Source: Spirosoma utsteinense (GTDB lineage: Bacteria > Bacteroidota > Bacteroidia > Cytophagales > Spirosomataceae). From it: a stretch of DNA of 64,000 bases. Positions within the stretch are counted from its first letter, which is position 1. Each line of letters starts with the position of its first letter. The stretch is taken from positions 141,725-205,724 of the forward strand of contig NZ_VFIA01000008.1 of assembly GCF_014282275.1 (NCBI RefSeq). The letters run 5' to 3'. The notes under the pieces are model-generated. The model had not been told where the DNA came from and did not search any database. It saw only the letters and a list, made by a program, of their open reading frames with translations. Of the stretch, positions 23,867 through 33,084 are shown piece by piece. Position numbers and translations under genes: made by a program.

Positions 23867-24439
23867 TTACACGTAAAATTTTTTTCGTTCGATCATTTCC
23901 TCGACCACATCCGGCACCATATAGCGGATGGACCGGTTAGACCGGATGCAGTCACGGATGAACGTAGCTGATATATCGAGCAGGGGCGCTTCGACCAGGC
24001 GCACGTTTGGGTGAGTTCTGAAGGGGCTCGCTTCGGCTTTCGGGCGCGGGTAAACCTCCAGCCCATAGTATTCCAGGATCTTTTCGTGATTTTTCCAATT
24101 GGCAAACTGCGTCAGATTGTCTTCGCCCATTATAAGCCGGAACAGATGCTGCGGGTATTTTTCACCCAGCCGGGCCAGCGTGTCGATCGTGTAACTTGGC
24201 TTGGGCATCGAGAACTCAATATTCGTCGCTTTCAGCCGACTATTATCGGCAATGGCCCGTTCAACCATATCGAACCGATCGAACTCGTGCAGGAGGCTTT
24301 TCGTCTTCTTGAATGGATTTTGGGGCGACACCACAAACCATACCTGATCCAGTTCACCGGAGGTTGCCATAGTATTGGCAATGATCAAATGACCGATGTG
24401 GATGGGATTGAACGAGCCGAAGAAGAGACCGATGCGCAT
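23867..24439 (-). CDS. nadD: Nicotinate-mononucleotide adenylyltransferase
   Basis: A 190-aa enzyme of NAD synthesis that adenylates nicotinate mononucleotide. ATG 24439 gives MRIGLFFGSFNPIHIGHL, with the GSFNPxHxGH nucleotidyltransferase motif. ISATFIRDCIRSNRSIRYMV is the C-terminal ISSTxIR motif. Length is usual. It lies 103 bp downstream of gmk on the same strand. Confidence 0.95.
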   Translation of the reverse strand: MRIGLFFGSFNPIHIGHLIIANTMATSGELDQVWFVVSPQNPFKKTKSLLHEFDRFDMVERAIADNSRLKATNIEFSMPKPSYTIDTLARLGEKYPQHLFRLIMGEDNLTQFANWKNHEKILEYYGLEVYPRPKAEASPFRTHPNVRLVEAPLLDISATFIRDCIRSNRSIRYMVPDVVEEMIERKKFYV

Positions 24440-24542
24440 CAGACGGGTATAACGGTTTAACAAAACAAAAGGCAACGCTGCCATAATCTGGCAACTGGCC
24501 AACCAGTGGAGACAGGCAACGCCAGGTCTATACGACCGACGC

Positions 24543-25142
24543 CTAGATAACCGTGGCTTTAGGTGGTACAACGCCGTCTTTCACAAAATCGTCGACAAGT
24601 TTCTGGGCTTTCTGCAACGACGTTTCCAGATCGTCATTGACAAGCACCACGTCAAACCGATCCTGAAAGCTCATCTCGAAATGCACCTTGAATAAGCGTT
24701 TGGACAGGCTTTCCTCCGTTTCGGAACCCCGGCCAATCAGGCGTTGCCGCAGCGTTTCCTCATCGGGCACTTTCACAAAAACGGCTAACGCTTTGTCGCC
24801 GTAATAGTCCTTCAGCTTCAACCCGCCCTGTACATCTACGTCAAACAGGACATGTTTCCCATTATCCCATAACCGTTGGATCTCGGTTTTGAGCGTACCG
24901 TAGAAGGCGCCCACATATACTTCTTCCCACTCGACAAACTCATTATTATCGATTTTCTGCTTGAATGCTTCGGGCGTAAGAAAGTAGTAATCCTGGCCGT
25001 TCTGTTCGCTTCGGCCCCGGCGGTCGCGGGTGCAGGCCGAAATAGAAAAGCCGAGATTTGCATTCTCGGCCAGTAAATGCTTGACAATGGTGGTTTTGCC
25101 GGAACCGGAGGGGGCTGAAAAAATTATAAGTTTACCGTCCAA
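24543..25142 (-). CDS. gmk: Guanylate kinase
   Basis: A 199-aa kinase converting GMP to GDP. It starts with [20 protein letters not shown] (P-loop SGSGKTT at 12-18). The guanylate kinase signature is partly visible in [20 protein letters not shown] and [18 protein letters not shown]. The start codon is TTG at 25142; no ATG fits, since the P-loop must be close to the N-terminus. AGGA lies 7 bp upstream. It precedes nadD. Confidence 0.95.
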   Translation of the reverse strand: MDGKLIIFSAPSGSGKTTIVKHLLAENANLGFSISACTRDRRGRSEQNGQDYYFLTPEAFKQKIDNNEFVEWEEVYVGAFYGTLKTEIQRLWDNGKHVLFDVDVQGGLKLKDYYGDKALAVFVKVPDEETLRQRLIGRGSETEESLSKRLFKVHFEMSFQDRFDVVLVNDDLETSLQKAQKLVDDFVKDGVVPPKATVI

Positions 25143-25176
25143 GGTAGATCCTGATTTGGTGATGGGCTATTAAACT

Positions 25177-25227
25177 AATTGGGGTAACTAAGGATCGGCA
25201 AGTGCCGGTTCCTTGGTTACCCCAATT
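25177..25227 (-). terminator. Terminator-like hairpin between anti-sigma gene and gmk
   Basis: Arms of 18 bp with one mismatch (25177-25194 and 25210-25227), with an inner CGGC/GCCG stem. It begins 17 bp after the stop of the zinc-finger gene. On the minus strand it is followed by AGTTTAAT. Confidence 0.65.
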
Positions 25228-25243
25228 ATAGTTGTTGATGCGG

Positions 25244-25486
25244 TTAACTAAAACTTAGAATTCGGGATTTGATTGTTGCTACCAGCTCGTCCGGGCAACA
25301 CCGTTTCTCCATTCGTTTCGTCAATAACTCTTTAACTTCCTTCTCCAGATGATACATCCGGATACAGGGTTGACAACTTTCAAGATTGATTTGCAACTTG
25401 GCAAGTTGTTGTTCGGTGGCCTCCCCGTCCAGGATCAGCTGAATCATCTTCAGGCAATCTACCTGGTGACTGCAATTTTCTTTCAT
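25244..25486 (-). CDS. Putative zinc-binding anti-sigma factor
   Basis: 80 aa from ATG 25486 (MKENCSHQVDCLKMIQ). Cys/His residues in CSHQVDC and the pair NLESCQPCIRMYHLEK resemble the ZAS zinc finger (H..C..C) of anti-sigma factors, and the C-terminus has CCPDELVATIKSRI. It lies directly downstream of an ECF sigma factor gene (129-bp gap, same strand), the usual arrangement for a sigma/anti-sigma pair. A longer start at 25534 adds a Ser/Pro-rich stretch and is less likely. Confidence 0.75.
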   Translation of the reverse strand: MKENCSHQVDCLKMIQLILDGEATEQQLAKLQINLESCQPCIRMYHLEKEVKELLTKRMEKRCCPDELVATIKSRILSFS

Positions 25487-25615
25487 CGCAGGGTGCGGGC
25501 TAGAGGGAGATGACGATGGCAACGACGTTTGCATTGGAAAAGTTTTATTTATTCCAAGAATAATAATACCGTTAAGTTATAAGCAGAACCAAAGTGTGCT
25601 GTAGAAAAGTTCGGT

Positions 25616-26278
25616 TTATTCGTCAGTTTCTTCTTTATATCCCATTGAAGATGCGTAATCGCGTAATTTTTCTTTCAACAGGTTCCGAGCACGGTGTAAA
25701 CGGGAGCGCACTGTTCCGATGGGAATGTCCAGGATTTTGGCCATCTCTTCGTAGGTAAATCCTTCAATGTCGCACAGAATAATAACTGTTCTAAAATCTA
25801 CCGGTAGTGAGTTTAAGGCGGTTGCTACTTCGTCACCGATCAGGTCAGAAACGGACTCAGCCCGTAGGTCTACCGTATGCTCAGTCTCGGCATCTTCCGA
25901 ATTATAGGTCGTTTCCACGTCCTGATAGTCGACTTTTGCCGGTTCTTTACTTTTCTTCCGATAATCGTTAATGAAGCTGTTCTTCAGTATTCGAAACAGC
26001 CACGCTTTTGCGTTAGTTCCTTGCTCAAACGACGAAATAAACCGGAAAGCCTTTAGATACGTATCCTGAACGAGATCATTGGCGTCGTCCTCGTCAGTCG
26101 TTAATCGAAAGGCAAAGTTGTACATGGAGTCAATGTGGGGCATGAACTCCTTGTTAAAGATCCGATACTTCTGCTCATCGGTATAACCGCGGGCGGGGGC
26201 ATCAGACGGAGACTGCTCAACGGAACTTCCGTCGGTAGGCAGTGTTTGGTCGTCGTCGCGAGTTGGCGTATCTGACAT
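25616..26278 (-). CDS. ECF-type RNA polymerase sigma factor
   Basis: A sigma-70 family factor of about 220 aa. Region 2 is MYNFAFRLTTDEDDANDLVQ, DTYLKAFRFISSF and KAWLFRILKNSFINDYRK. Region 4 is LNSLPVDFRTVIILCDIEGF, TYEEMAKILDIPIGTVRSRL and HRARNLLKEKL. A polar N-terminal tail rich in Asp, Pro and Ser precedes region 2. The start is uncertain: ATG 26278 (MSDTPTRDDD), ATG 26299 or TTG 26341 are all in frame. It is probably regulated by the zinc-binding protein encoded next. Confidence 0.92.
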   Translation of the reverse strand: MSDTPTRDDDQTLPTDGSSVEQSPSDAPARGYTDEQKYRIFNKEFMPHIDSMYNFAFRLTTDEDDANDLVQDTYLKAFRFISSFEQGTNAKAWLFRILKNSFINDYRKKSKEPAKVDYQDVETTYNSEDAETEHTVDLRAESVSDLIGDEVATALNSLPVDFRTVIILCDIEGFTYEEMAKILDIPIGTVRSRLHRARNLLKEKLRDYASSMGYKEETDE

Positions 26279-26484
26279 AACTTGGGGTATGGTCGCCATA
26301 AAAGTAATAGGTATTTGCCGTTTACCATCGGCAGCATCCAACGAATTAACGAAGTAGGTAGCGCCGAATCGCTGGGATGCGTTTTAGGTTGACTGCAAAA
26401 ACCAATCCTTTGTTCAAAAAAAAGGTTTAAAATCAGGCAAATATGACGTTTTGGCAGTGAACGTTTTATATATCATACATGTTA

Positions 26485-26528
26485 AAGCCGGTCGATAACT
26501 GCCATTCAAGGTAGAAATCGACCGGCTT
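26485..26528 (-). terminator. Terminator-like hairpin
   Basis: Perfect 12-bp arms (26485-26496 and 26517-26528) with an inner CTGCC/GGTAG stem. It starts 28 bp downstream of the minus-strand gene ending at 26556. T tract is short (CTTTAAC). Confidence 0.6.
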
Positions 26529-26555
26529 TCCCGTATATCGCCCAAAATCAAGGGT

Positions 26556-27053
26556 TTAAACCAATGTTGTTTTGAAGTAGCGTTTCAGCCAGGTATCACC
26601 CGCCCGCAGGTGCCAGTTCGTCAGAAATTCGGCTTTCGTCTTTACCAATGTATTGAAAACCATCGTTTCCGGTGTCACAATGCCAGTTGAAACAGCCGTT
26701 TTAAGCACAGGTAATTCAATCGTCTGCACCATCTCCTCCGGCGTCATGATTGCTGCCGAGCGGTCGAAGAAGTCGATGGACAACGACTCGCCAAGCTGGC
26801 GCAGCGTACGAACCGACGAATCGATGGAACAACCGCTTGGCAGATTGTAGCCTTCATCGACGCCCACGATCACAAACCGGTTTTCAATGACCTTTGCCGA
26901 CGCCAGCAAGGCCTGGCCGTGGGCTGCCCACTGGCTGAGCGCCGGTTGCAGGGCCTCATTGATTGCGTTTATGTCACTGTCCAGCAGTGGCCGGTTGGCC
27001 TGATATACCCAAACACGGGCATTATCCGGCAATTTGTCAAAGTCGATCCACAT
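26556..27053 (-). CDS. Conserved hypothetical protein
   Basis: A 165-aa protein from ATG 27053 (MWIDFDKLPDNARVWVYQAN). It has no signal peptide or membrane segment. Motifs such as RVWVYQANRPL, GYNLPSGCSIDSSVR and FFDRSAAIM suggest a compact cytosolic fold, and I recognise it only as a protein often seen in Bacteroidota near Fe-S oxidoreductase genes. It lies 75 bp downstream of the CCG-domain gene on the same strand. No function is assigned. Confidence 0.72.
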   Translation of the reverse strand: MWIDFDKLPDNARVWVYQANRPLLDSDINAINEALQPALSQWAAHGQALLASAKVIENRFVIVGVDEGYNLPSGCSIDSSVRTLRQLGESLSIDFFDRSAAIMTPEEMVQTIELPVLKTAVSTGIVTPETMVFNTLVKTKAEFLTNWHLRAGDTWLKRYFKTTLV

Positions 27054-27128
27054 GGTTTTACGGATAAGTTGTGAACGATAAACGACAAAAGTCGTGACAA
27101 CATTCATCGTTTATCATTGCTCATTCGG

Positions 27129-27929
27129 TCAAAGTCCTTCGCCCTGCGCGATAAGCTCCGAGATATCATAAACCCGAACGGAATCTTCCCGGTTCTTATT
27201 TTTGACACCATCAGACATCATTGTCATACAAAAAGGGCATGACACCGCAATGGTATCGGCCCCGGTCTGCAACGCTTCTTCAACGCGCTCTACGTTAACA
27301 TCTTTCTTTCCGGGTTCAGGCTCTTTGAAGTACTGCCCCCCTCCTGCCCCGCAACAAAGCCCATTGGCTTTTACGCGCTTCATCTCAACGAGATCGGCAT
27401 CCAGGGCAGCCAGTACCTCCCGGGGGGCTTCGTATATTTTGTTTGCCCGACCCAGGTAACACGAATCGTGGAAAGTAATCTTACGGCCCTTGAACGACTC
27501 ACCGTCTTTTACCTTGATGCGGCCCTCGTTGATAAGACCCTGCAAGAACTGCGAATGGTGAATCACTTCGTAATCGCCACCCAGTTCGGGATACTCGTTT
27601 TTGATCGTATTGAAGCAGTGTGGACAAGCCGTCACGATCTTCTTGACGTTGTAGCCATTCATTAACTGGATGTTGGACATGGCCTGCATCTGGAACAAAA
27701 ACTCGTTCCCCGCCCGGCGCGCCGGATCGCCGGTGCAGCCTTCTTCCGGCCCCAATACGGCAAACTTGATCCCCACATGGTTCAGTATCCGGACAAAAGC
27801 GATTGTTACGCGCTTGTAACGGTCATCGAAGGAACCAGCGCAGCCTACCCAAAACAGGATTTCGGGTTGCTCACCCGACGCAGCCATATCGGCCATGGTG
27901 GGTACGGTGTATGTTTTTTCAGTTGTCAT
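27129..27929 (-). CDS. CCG-domain (Fe-S)-binding oxidoreductase subunit
   Basis: A 266-aa protein related to heterodisulfide reductase subunit B and GlcF. Two cysteine-rich domains are present: WVGCAGSFDDRY ... TACPHCFNTIKNEY and FHDSCYLGR ... GLCCGAGGGQYF ... SCPFCMTMM. It lacks ferredoxin clusters, which are supplied by the partner encoded upstream (28032-29411). Together they probably pass electrons between a membrane pool and an unknown substrate. Confidence 0.88.
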   Translation of the reverse strand: MTTEKTYTVPTMADMAASGEQPEILFWVGCAGSFDDRYKRVTIAFVRILNHVGIKFAVLGPEEGCTGDPARRAGNEFLFQMQAMSNIQLMNGYNVKKIVTACPHCFNTIKNEYPELGGDYEVIHHSQFLQGLINEGRIKVKDGESFKGRKITFHDSCYLGRANKIYEAPREVLAALDADLVEMKRVKANGLCCGAGGGQYFKEPEPGKKDVNVERVEEALQTGADTIAVSCPFCMTMMSDGVKNKNREDSVRVYDISELIAQGEGL

Positions 27930-28031
27930 TACTGGATCTATAAAATTGTCTGGCCACGGCTACCACGATAAAATACGTTATCGATCGTCGATTGCCAGTT
28001 TATACGCTGACAATGGCCTAACATGGTGCTT

Positions 28032-29411
28032 TTATTTAACGGGTTCATTTACCTGATCGGCCCAGTTGAAACGGTCGCCTGGCGAGAATTTCCACGGAGC
28101 CATGTTGTTCTCGATGTTGCTGAACATAGCATTCCAGGAAGCAGGTGCCTGCGACTCTTCCATAACCCGGTACCGACGCAGTTGCAAAATGATGTCCAGT
28201 GGGTTGATATTTATTGGGCAGGCCATTACGCAGGCCTGGCAGGTGGTACAGGCGTTCAGCTCTTCAGCCGTGATATAATCGTTGAGCAGTGACTTTTCGT
28301 CGCGGTAGTCAGGCCCGTTGGTTTTCCACCCCTGCTGAATTTCTTCGAGCCGGTCGCGGGTGTCCATCATGATCTTACGGGGCGATAGTTTTTTGCCGGT
28401 AATATTGGCCGGGCAAGCCGCCGTACAGCGTCCACACTCCGTGCAGCTGTAGGCATTCATGAGATTGATCCACTTCAGATCCTCCACATCTTTGGCCCCG
28501 AACCGACCTACTTCTGCCGGTTGATCACCATTGTCATTGGCCTGAGATCCGTCCGGATCCGTTGTCAGCGGCAAACCGAGCGCCAGCTGAACCTCCTTTG
28601 TAATTTCGGGCATATTCTGCATCTCGCCTTTTGGCTGTAGATCAGAGAAGTAAACATTAGGGAAGCCAAGCGCAATATGCAGGTGCTTGGAGTAAGTCAC
28701 ATAAACCGCAAAGGCCAGAATTCCGAGGATGTGCAGCCACCAGGACAGACGTTCGTAAGCTACCAGTGCCGTGTCGCTGAAACCGCTAAAGAGTGGTTTC
28801 AGGAACTGGCTGATGATAAAATCAGGGACTAAGCCCTGTAACTCGCCATAGTGGCCGATACCCCGATCCCGCAGCACACTGTCTGATGCGTTCCAGGTCA
28901 GGAAGGCAATCATCAGCACGATTTCGGCGACCAGAATGATCGTAGCATCAGGAATAGACCAGCCAAGCAGTTCGCGGTGCCGTTCGGCCTGTAAACGCTC
29001 TACCCTGGCTACATACCGACGCGTTAAAAACACCACACAAACGGCCAGCACGCCAAAGGCCAGTACCTCGAACACATCGATCAGAATAGGGTAAACAGGC
29101 GTGATGTAGGGCGCAAAGAGCCGGTGTGTTCCTAAAACACCGTCAAGTATAATCTCCAGTATCTCCAGATTGATGATGATAAAGCCCGCATAAATGACGA
29201 AGTGCATGACGCCTACCAGAAGATTGGTAAACATCTTTTTCTGACCAAAAGCGACGAGCAACATCGTTTTCATGCGCTCACCCGCATGGTCGGTTCGGTC
29301 TTCGGGACGACCCAGATTTATGGCCCGGCTAATGAGCCGAACCCGTTTTGTGATATACCAGGCGGTAAAGGCCAGGGCTGCTACAAATAAAATTTGCTGT
29401 ACAATCTCCAT
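28032..29411 (-). CDS. Membrane-bound 4Fe-4S (Fe-S)-binding protein
   Basis: A 459-aa protein from ATG 29411 (MEIVQQILFVAALAFTAWYI). The N-terminal half has about five to six membrane helices of the NarI/HdrE type. The C-terminal half has two 4Fe-4S clusters, CTECGRCTAACP and CTTCQACVMACP. It pairs with the CCG-domain protein downstream (102-bp gap) as a fused HdrE/HdrC-like electron-transfer module. The substrate is unknown. Confidence 0.88.
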   Translation of the reverse strand: MEIVQQILFVAALAFTAWYITKRVRLISRAINLGRPEDRTDHAGERMKTMLLVAFGQKKMFTNLLVGVMHFVIYAGFIIINLEILEIILDGVLGTHRLFAPYITPVYPILIDVFEVLAFGVLAVCVVFLTRRYVARVERLQAERHRELLGWSIPDATIILVAEIVLMIAFLTWNASDSVLRDRGIGHYGELQGLVPDFIISQFLKPLFSGFSDTALVAYERLSWWLHILGILAFAVYVTYSKHLHIALGFPNVYFSDLQPKGEMQNMPEITKEVQLALGLPLTTDPDGSQANDNGDQPAEVGRFGAKDVEDLKWINLMNAYSCTECGRCTAACPANITGKKLSPRKIMMDTRDRLEEIQQGWKTNGPDYRDEKSLLNDYITAEELNACTTCQACVMACPININPLDIILQLRRYRVMEESQAPASWNAMFSNIENNMAPWKFSPGDRFNWADQVNEPVK

Positions 29412-29492
29412 TTTTTTGAGGTTGTTTTGCCTGATTATCAATACACTACTAGTTTGATTGATGCAGTCAGGAAAATTAATTCTTAAAAGCTG

Positions 29493-29523
29493 TTGTAAGG
29501 TGTCTAAACTAAATCTACTTTTG
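29493..29523 (+). promoter_or_regulatory. Promoter of tRNA-Phe
   Basis: TTG-N20-TACTTTTG: -33 at 29493-29495 and -7 at 29516-29523. The mature tRNA begins 13 bp downstream. It serves as an internal control that TTG-N20-TAnnTTTG is the promoter form of this genome. Confidence 0.75.
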
Positions 29524-29535
29524 CACCCACGTTTA

Positions 29536-29611
29536 GGTGATGTAGCTCAGTTGGTAGAGCAAAGGACTGAAAATCCTTGTGTCGGCGGTTCGATTCCGTC
29601 CATCACCACCA
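29536..29611 (+). tRNA. tRNA-Phe (GAA)
   Basis: The acceptor stem GGTGATG (29536-29542) pairs with CATCACC (29601-29607), followed by discriminator A and an encoded CCA (29609-29611). The D-arm is GCTCAGTTGGTAGAGC. Anticodon stem AAGGA/TCCTT carries the loop CTGAAAA with anticodon GAA. The T-arm contains GGTTCGATTCC. Confidence 0.97.
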
Positions 29612-29622
29612 CCTTTACGTCG

Positions 29623-29650
29623 GCCTTCCCAATCGGGAAGGCTTTTTTTT
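29623..29650 (+). terminator. Terminator of tRNA-Phe
   Basis: GCCTTCCC (29623-29630), loop AATC, GGGAAGGC (29635-29642), then eight T. A textbook intrinsic terminator 12 bp after the tRNA. Confidence 0.9.
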
Positions 29651-29869
29651 GTTGTGTCATTTCCATTGGTCGTTCATTAATAGTATGCGTGCATACTATT
29701 TTCGCATTAGCAAATATACGACCTCCCGCGATTCTAACAAGCGTAACGACGGGTTGTTTTGGACTCAGCGTAGATAAAAAAGCATATTTTTACCGCTATC
29801 TATTTCGGCCTCAACGTAGTTCTATTATTAACTGCTGTCGCTACCCGTAACACTCTGAATCGTTTATTC

Positions 29870-30793
29870 TTGAAAACGCTACTCCTTATCGGGTTGCTTG
29901 CCGCGACTGCTTTGCCCGATTCCCTACGGGCACAGGTCTATCCAGAACCTATACACCCCATAGCCGACGCCGACAGCCTTCCTCAAGCGAAGCAAGCAAA
30001 GGCGGCCCGCTTATGGGCTGTTGGCAGTTCATCGCTGCTCACGCTGGGGGCTACCTATGTTTACCTGGAAAGAACATGGTGGAATGGCCGGGGAATACCG
30101 TTTCATGTTGATGGTGGACGAGACCGGACATATGCCAGTGGCCTCGACAAGGTAGCTCACTTTGCCGGTGGCGTCTTTATTTCCGACACGTACTACAACG
30201 CCTTCCGCTGGGCAGGTATGACCCAGCACAAAGCCGCGTGGCTGGCGTTGGGTTCAGCCGCCTTTGTTCAATGGAGCATCGAACTGAAAGATGCTTACTC
30301 CCCTACCTACGGCTTCAGCTGGCGCGATGTGGCAGCGGGTACGATCGGTGGATTCTGGCCAATGGTCCGGAACCAGTCACGCTTCCTGAACGACGCTCAG
30401 TGGAAGGCTGGTTACTGGCAGCGAACGCCCAAATATTTTATGGAACGTGGTATTCCGGTACAACGCCTGTCTATCGACGATTACCTGAACCAGACCTACT
30501 GGCTTTCATTTTCGCCCGAACATTTCGGTAGCACCCGCTGGCAGCGAGCCTGGCCCGACTGGCTACAGATTTCGGTAGGTATGGGCCTGGAGGCCGAGAC
30601 GTGGAGTCTACAGCACGATGGCCTCGGAGGCCGACATGAGTGGTATCTTGCTCCAGATGTTAACCTGGTGAAGCTATTTAAACCACGCAGTGCTGCGGCT
30701 AAACTAGTCGTCGGCTTATTGAAATACGTAAAGATTCCAGCTCCAACCCTGCAAATCGGCCCGAAGGTGCGGTGGCACTGGCTGTTTTTTTAA
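29870..30793 (+). CDS. DUF2279-family envelope protein
   Basis: A 307-aa protein with a TTG start (29870) and a signal peptide MKTLLLIGLLAATALPDSLR. The DUF2279 core is GLDKVAHFAGGVFISDTYYN and ELKDAYSPTYGFSWRDVAAG. Hydrophobic stretches in the middle suggest membrane or barrel association. The remainder (STRWQRAWPDWLQISVGMG) looks like beta-strands of a predicted outer-membrane protein. Function is unknown. It converges on the MutS-like gene with a 6-bp gap. Confidence 0.75.
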   Translation: MKTLLLIGLLAATALPDSLRAQVYPEPIHPIADADSLPQAKQAKAARLWAVGSSSLLTLGATYVYLERTWWNGRGIPFHVDGGRDRTYASGLDKVAHFAGGVFISDTYYNAFRWAGMTQHKAAWLALGSAAFVQWSIELKDAYSPTYGFSWRDVAAGTIGGFWPMVRNQSRFLNDAQWKAGYWQRTPKYFMERGIPVQRLSIDDYLNQTYWLSFSPEHFGSTRWQRAWPDWLQISVGMGLEAETWSLQHDGLGGRHEWYLAPDVNLVKLFKPRSAAAKLVVGLLKYVKIPAPTLQIGPKVRWHWLFF

Positions 30794-30799
30794 CGACGC

Positions 30800-32599
30800 T
30801 TAGTGCTCTCCTACCTCGATTCCGATAGCCCGCATCAACTGGCTGGCATTAAAGCTTTTGCAGATACCCGTCCGCAGTTTGTAATCGAACACCAGTTCGC
30901 CATTGACCAGGTCCGACTGGAAATGAAAATTGCGGACGAAATCGCTGGCATCGGTCAGCTGACCCAGTTCGAGATCGTGGGTAGAAACAAAACCCGACGC
31001 AGAGGTTCTGTGGAGTTGCCGGATGAGGGCCTCTGCGCCCCGGTGCCGGTCGGCCGAATTAGTCCCTTTCAGGATCTCATCCAGAAAATACAGAACGGGT
31101 ACCGTATTGGTCTGTTTCGAGAGGCCAATGAGCGTTTGCAGGCGTTTCAATTCAGCGTAGAACGAGGATGTACTCTCTTCCAGCGAATCCTGCGTACGCA
31201 TGCTGGTGAAGACCCGTACCGGCGAACACCGAAACTGTTTCGCACTTACTACGCCACCCGCCAGCGCCAGCACTATATTGGCACCTACTGTCCGCAAAAA
31301 CGTACTTTTCCCCGACATGTTGGAACCCGTGATCAATACCGTTTGCCCGGCACCAACCAACTGCAACGAGTTGGCAACGCTACGTCCGGGTGGCAGAAGC
31401 GGATGAGCCGTCGATGTGATATCGAGCGTCAGCTGGCCGTCGGTAACGTCGGGCGTTGTGTAAGTCGGGTGGGCATAGGCAAACCCGGCCAGGCTATTCA
31501 ATGCTTCCAGTTCGCCAAGTGCCTCCAGCCACTGCGCGATGTTGGCACCGTACTGGTTCTTCCACCGTTCGAGCCCAAAGAGGTACTGCACATCCCACAG
31601 GGTAGCTATTCCGAACAGGAGCGCGAAATACGGATTACGTCGAAAATTCAGCCCTTCGGTCAGTTTCGCCAGTTGACCAACCACATCCGATACCGGACGT
31701 CCTCCGGCGGTTAGCGCCTGCCGGATGGCCCGTATCCGCACCGCATCACCCGTTAACCCTTCGGCCTGTCGAAACAGTCCCTGAAACGCCCGGAGTGCCA
31801 CCGAAATCTCATGTGTTTGCTCACTGGCTTCTTTCGCACGGGCTACCGTTTGGCTCAGTACGAAGCCATGAACGCCCAGAGCCGCAATCACCGCGAGACC
31901 CGGCACATAGCCCGTGAGCCAGGCGATAAAAATTCCGAGTGTAATAGCGGGAAAAAGATAGCGGACAATTTTCAGGTATCCGGGCAGCGGTGAGACCGGG
32001 TTCGTAGCCCACTGAACGAGCGCATCCGGCGACCGGCCAATGGTTTCTTCCAGATAAGCGAGTGCTTCGAACTGCTGCCGCCATTCCAGTTGGGGTACTA
32101 GCTCAGCAACGGCCAGCTGCCGGAGCTGTACCGCATCTGAACCCGCCGGAGCCAGGAGCCAGTTCGCCAACCGATCTTCTCCTTTGTGGGTATGCGTCCG
32201 GTTCAGCAGCCGGAAAAGAGAGTGCTTGCCGAAGACATCCAGATCACCGGCGTAGAAATGCGTTGGGCTGATAAACTGCTCGCCCGTTTGAGGCCGCATA
32301 TACCGGCGTTCCAGCCGGGTCGCTTCGTCCTGGTTGATATAGGCGAGCTGATGCGCTAAATCCCGCTTATACCGGATGGCTTGGTGTTTTTTGAGCAGAA
32401 TCAGGAAACCGATACTGCCAATGATCAACGTCGCTACGGCCGCCAGTTGCTGGTCCAGCCGAATAAGAAGCCAGATGATCGCTACGCTGCCGATGAACCA
32501 GACAAGTCGCCAGAACGCAAGCTGATTGTGTTGGCGCTGGGCCGCTGCTTCGGCGAGACTAAACTGTTCCTGACGTTGATGGAAGGTGGTTTGGGGCAT
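30800..32599 (-). CDS. MutS-like ATPase with N-terminal membrane segments
   Basis: A 599-aa protein. It lacks the mismatch-recognition domain of MutS and begins with two hydrophobic helices (about 28-65: LVWFIGSVAIIWLLI, LIIGSIGFLILL). Helical core and ATPase domain follow: Walker A TGSNMSGKSTFL (about 419-430), YFLDEILKGTNS (Walker B) and FVSTHDLELG. Membrane-anchored MutS-type proteins of this kind are common in Bacteroidota, with no assigned role. A mismatch repair function is not supported. Confidence 0.85.
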   Translation of the reverse strand: MPQTTFHQRQEQFSLAEAAAQRQHNQLAFWRLVWFIGSVAIIWLLIRLDQQLAAVATLIIGSIGFLILLKKHQAIRYKRDLAHQLAYINQDEATRLERRYMRPQTGEQFISPTHFYAGDLDVFGKHSLFRLLNRTHTHKGEDRLANWLLAPAGSDAVQLRQLAVAELVPQLEWRQQFEALAYLEETIGRSPDALVQWATNPVSPLPGYLKIVRYLFPAITLGIFIAWLTGYVPGLAVIAALGVHGFVLSQTVARAKEASEQTHEISVALRAFQGLFRQAEGLTGDAVRIRAIRQALTAGGRPVSDVVGQLAKLTEGLNFRRNPYFALLFGIATLWDVQYLFGLERWKNQYGANIAQWLEALGELEALNSLAGFAYAHPTYTTPDVTDGQLTLDITSTAHPLLPPGRSVANSLQLVGAGQTVLITGSNMSGKSTFLRTVGANIVLALAGGVVSAKQFRCSPVRVFTSMRTQDSLEESTSSFYAELKRLQTLIGLSKQTNTVPVLYFLDEILKGTNSADRHRGAEALIRQLHRTSASGFVSTHDLELGQLTDASDFVRNFHFQSDLVNGELVFDYKLRTGICKSFNASQLMRAIGIEVGEH

Positions 32600-32654
32600 A
32601 CGTAGCGCGGCTGGATAGCTGCGAATGAATTCATTGCCGACATTGATCGGGCTA

Positions 32655-33071
32655 TTATTTACTGCACTCCCGGCATACGCCCTGAATGAGCAGGTTAGTT
32701 TCTTTGCGGCTGTAGCCTTCGGGTAGGGCTACAGATGGAATACTGACGTGATCCAGGCAGGTTGTCTGTCCACAATGCTCACATTTGAAATGAACGTGAT
32801 CGTGTTGATGATGTCCATCGGCGCAGGTTTCCCGACAGAGGGCGTATTTCGTACCCCCCTCATCGTCGAGGACTTTGTGGAGAAGGCCTTTATCTAAAAA
32901 GGTGCGCAGGGTACGGTAAATCGTGACGCGGTCATGATCAGGGCCCAGGCCACTCTCGACATCATTGTGTGCCAGCGCATGACCGGCATTGATGAACAGG
33001 TCGAGTACCTCCTCCCGACCGTTTGTATGTCGGAGTTTAAATTCTTTTAAAGTTTGAGCAGCTGGTGTCAT
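32655..33071 (-). CDS. Fur-family transcriptional regulator
   Basis: A 138-aa metal-dependent repressor. The N-terminal winged helix includes TNGREEVLDLFINAGHALAH and DRVTIYRTLRTFLDKGLL. The metal and dimer domain has HHQHDHVHFKCEHCGQTTCL and ends GVCRECSK, giving two CxxC structural-zinc pairs. Whether it reads iron, zinc or peroxide cannot be told. A complex repeat element starts 14 bp upstream of its ATG, so its promoter is probably inside or beyond that element. Confidence 0.92.
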   Translation of the reverse strand: MTPAAQTLKEFKLRHTNGREEVLDLFINAGHALAHNDVESGLGPDHDRVTIYRTLRTFLDKGLLHKVLDDEGGTKYALCRETCADGHHQHDHVHFKCEHCGQTTCLDHVSIPSVALPEGYSRKETNLLIQGVCRECSK

Positions 33072-33084
33072 AAAATACCTGATT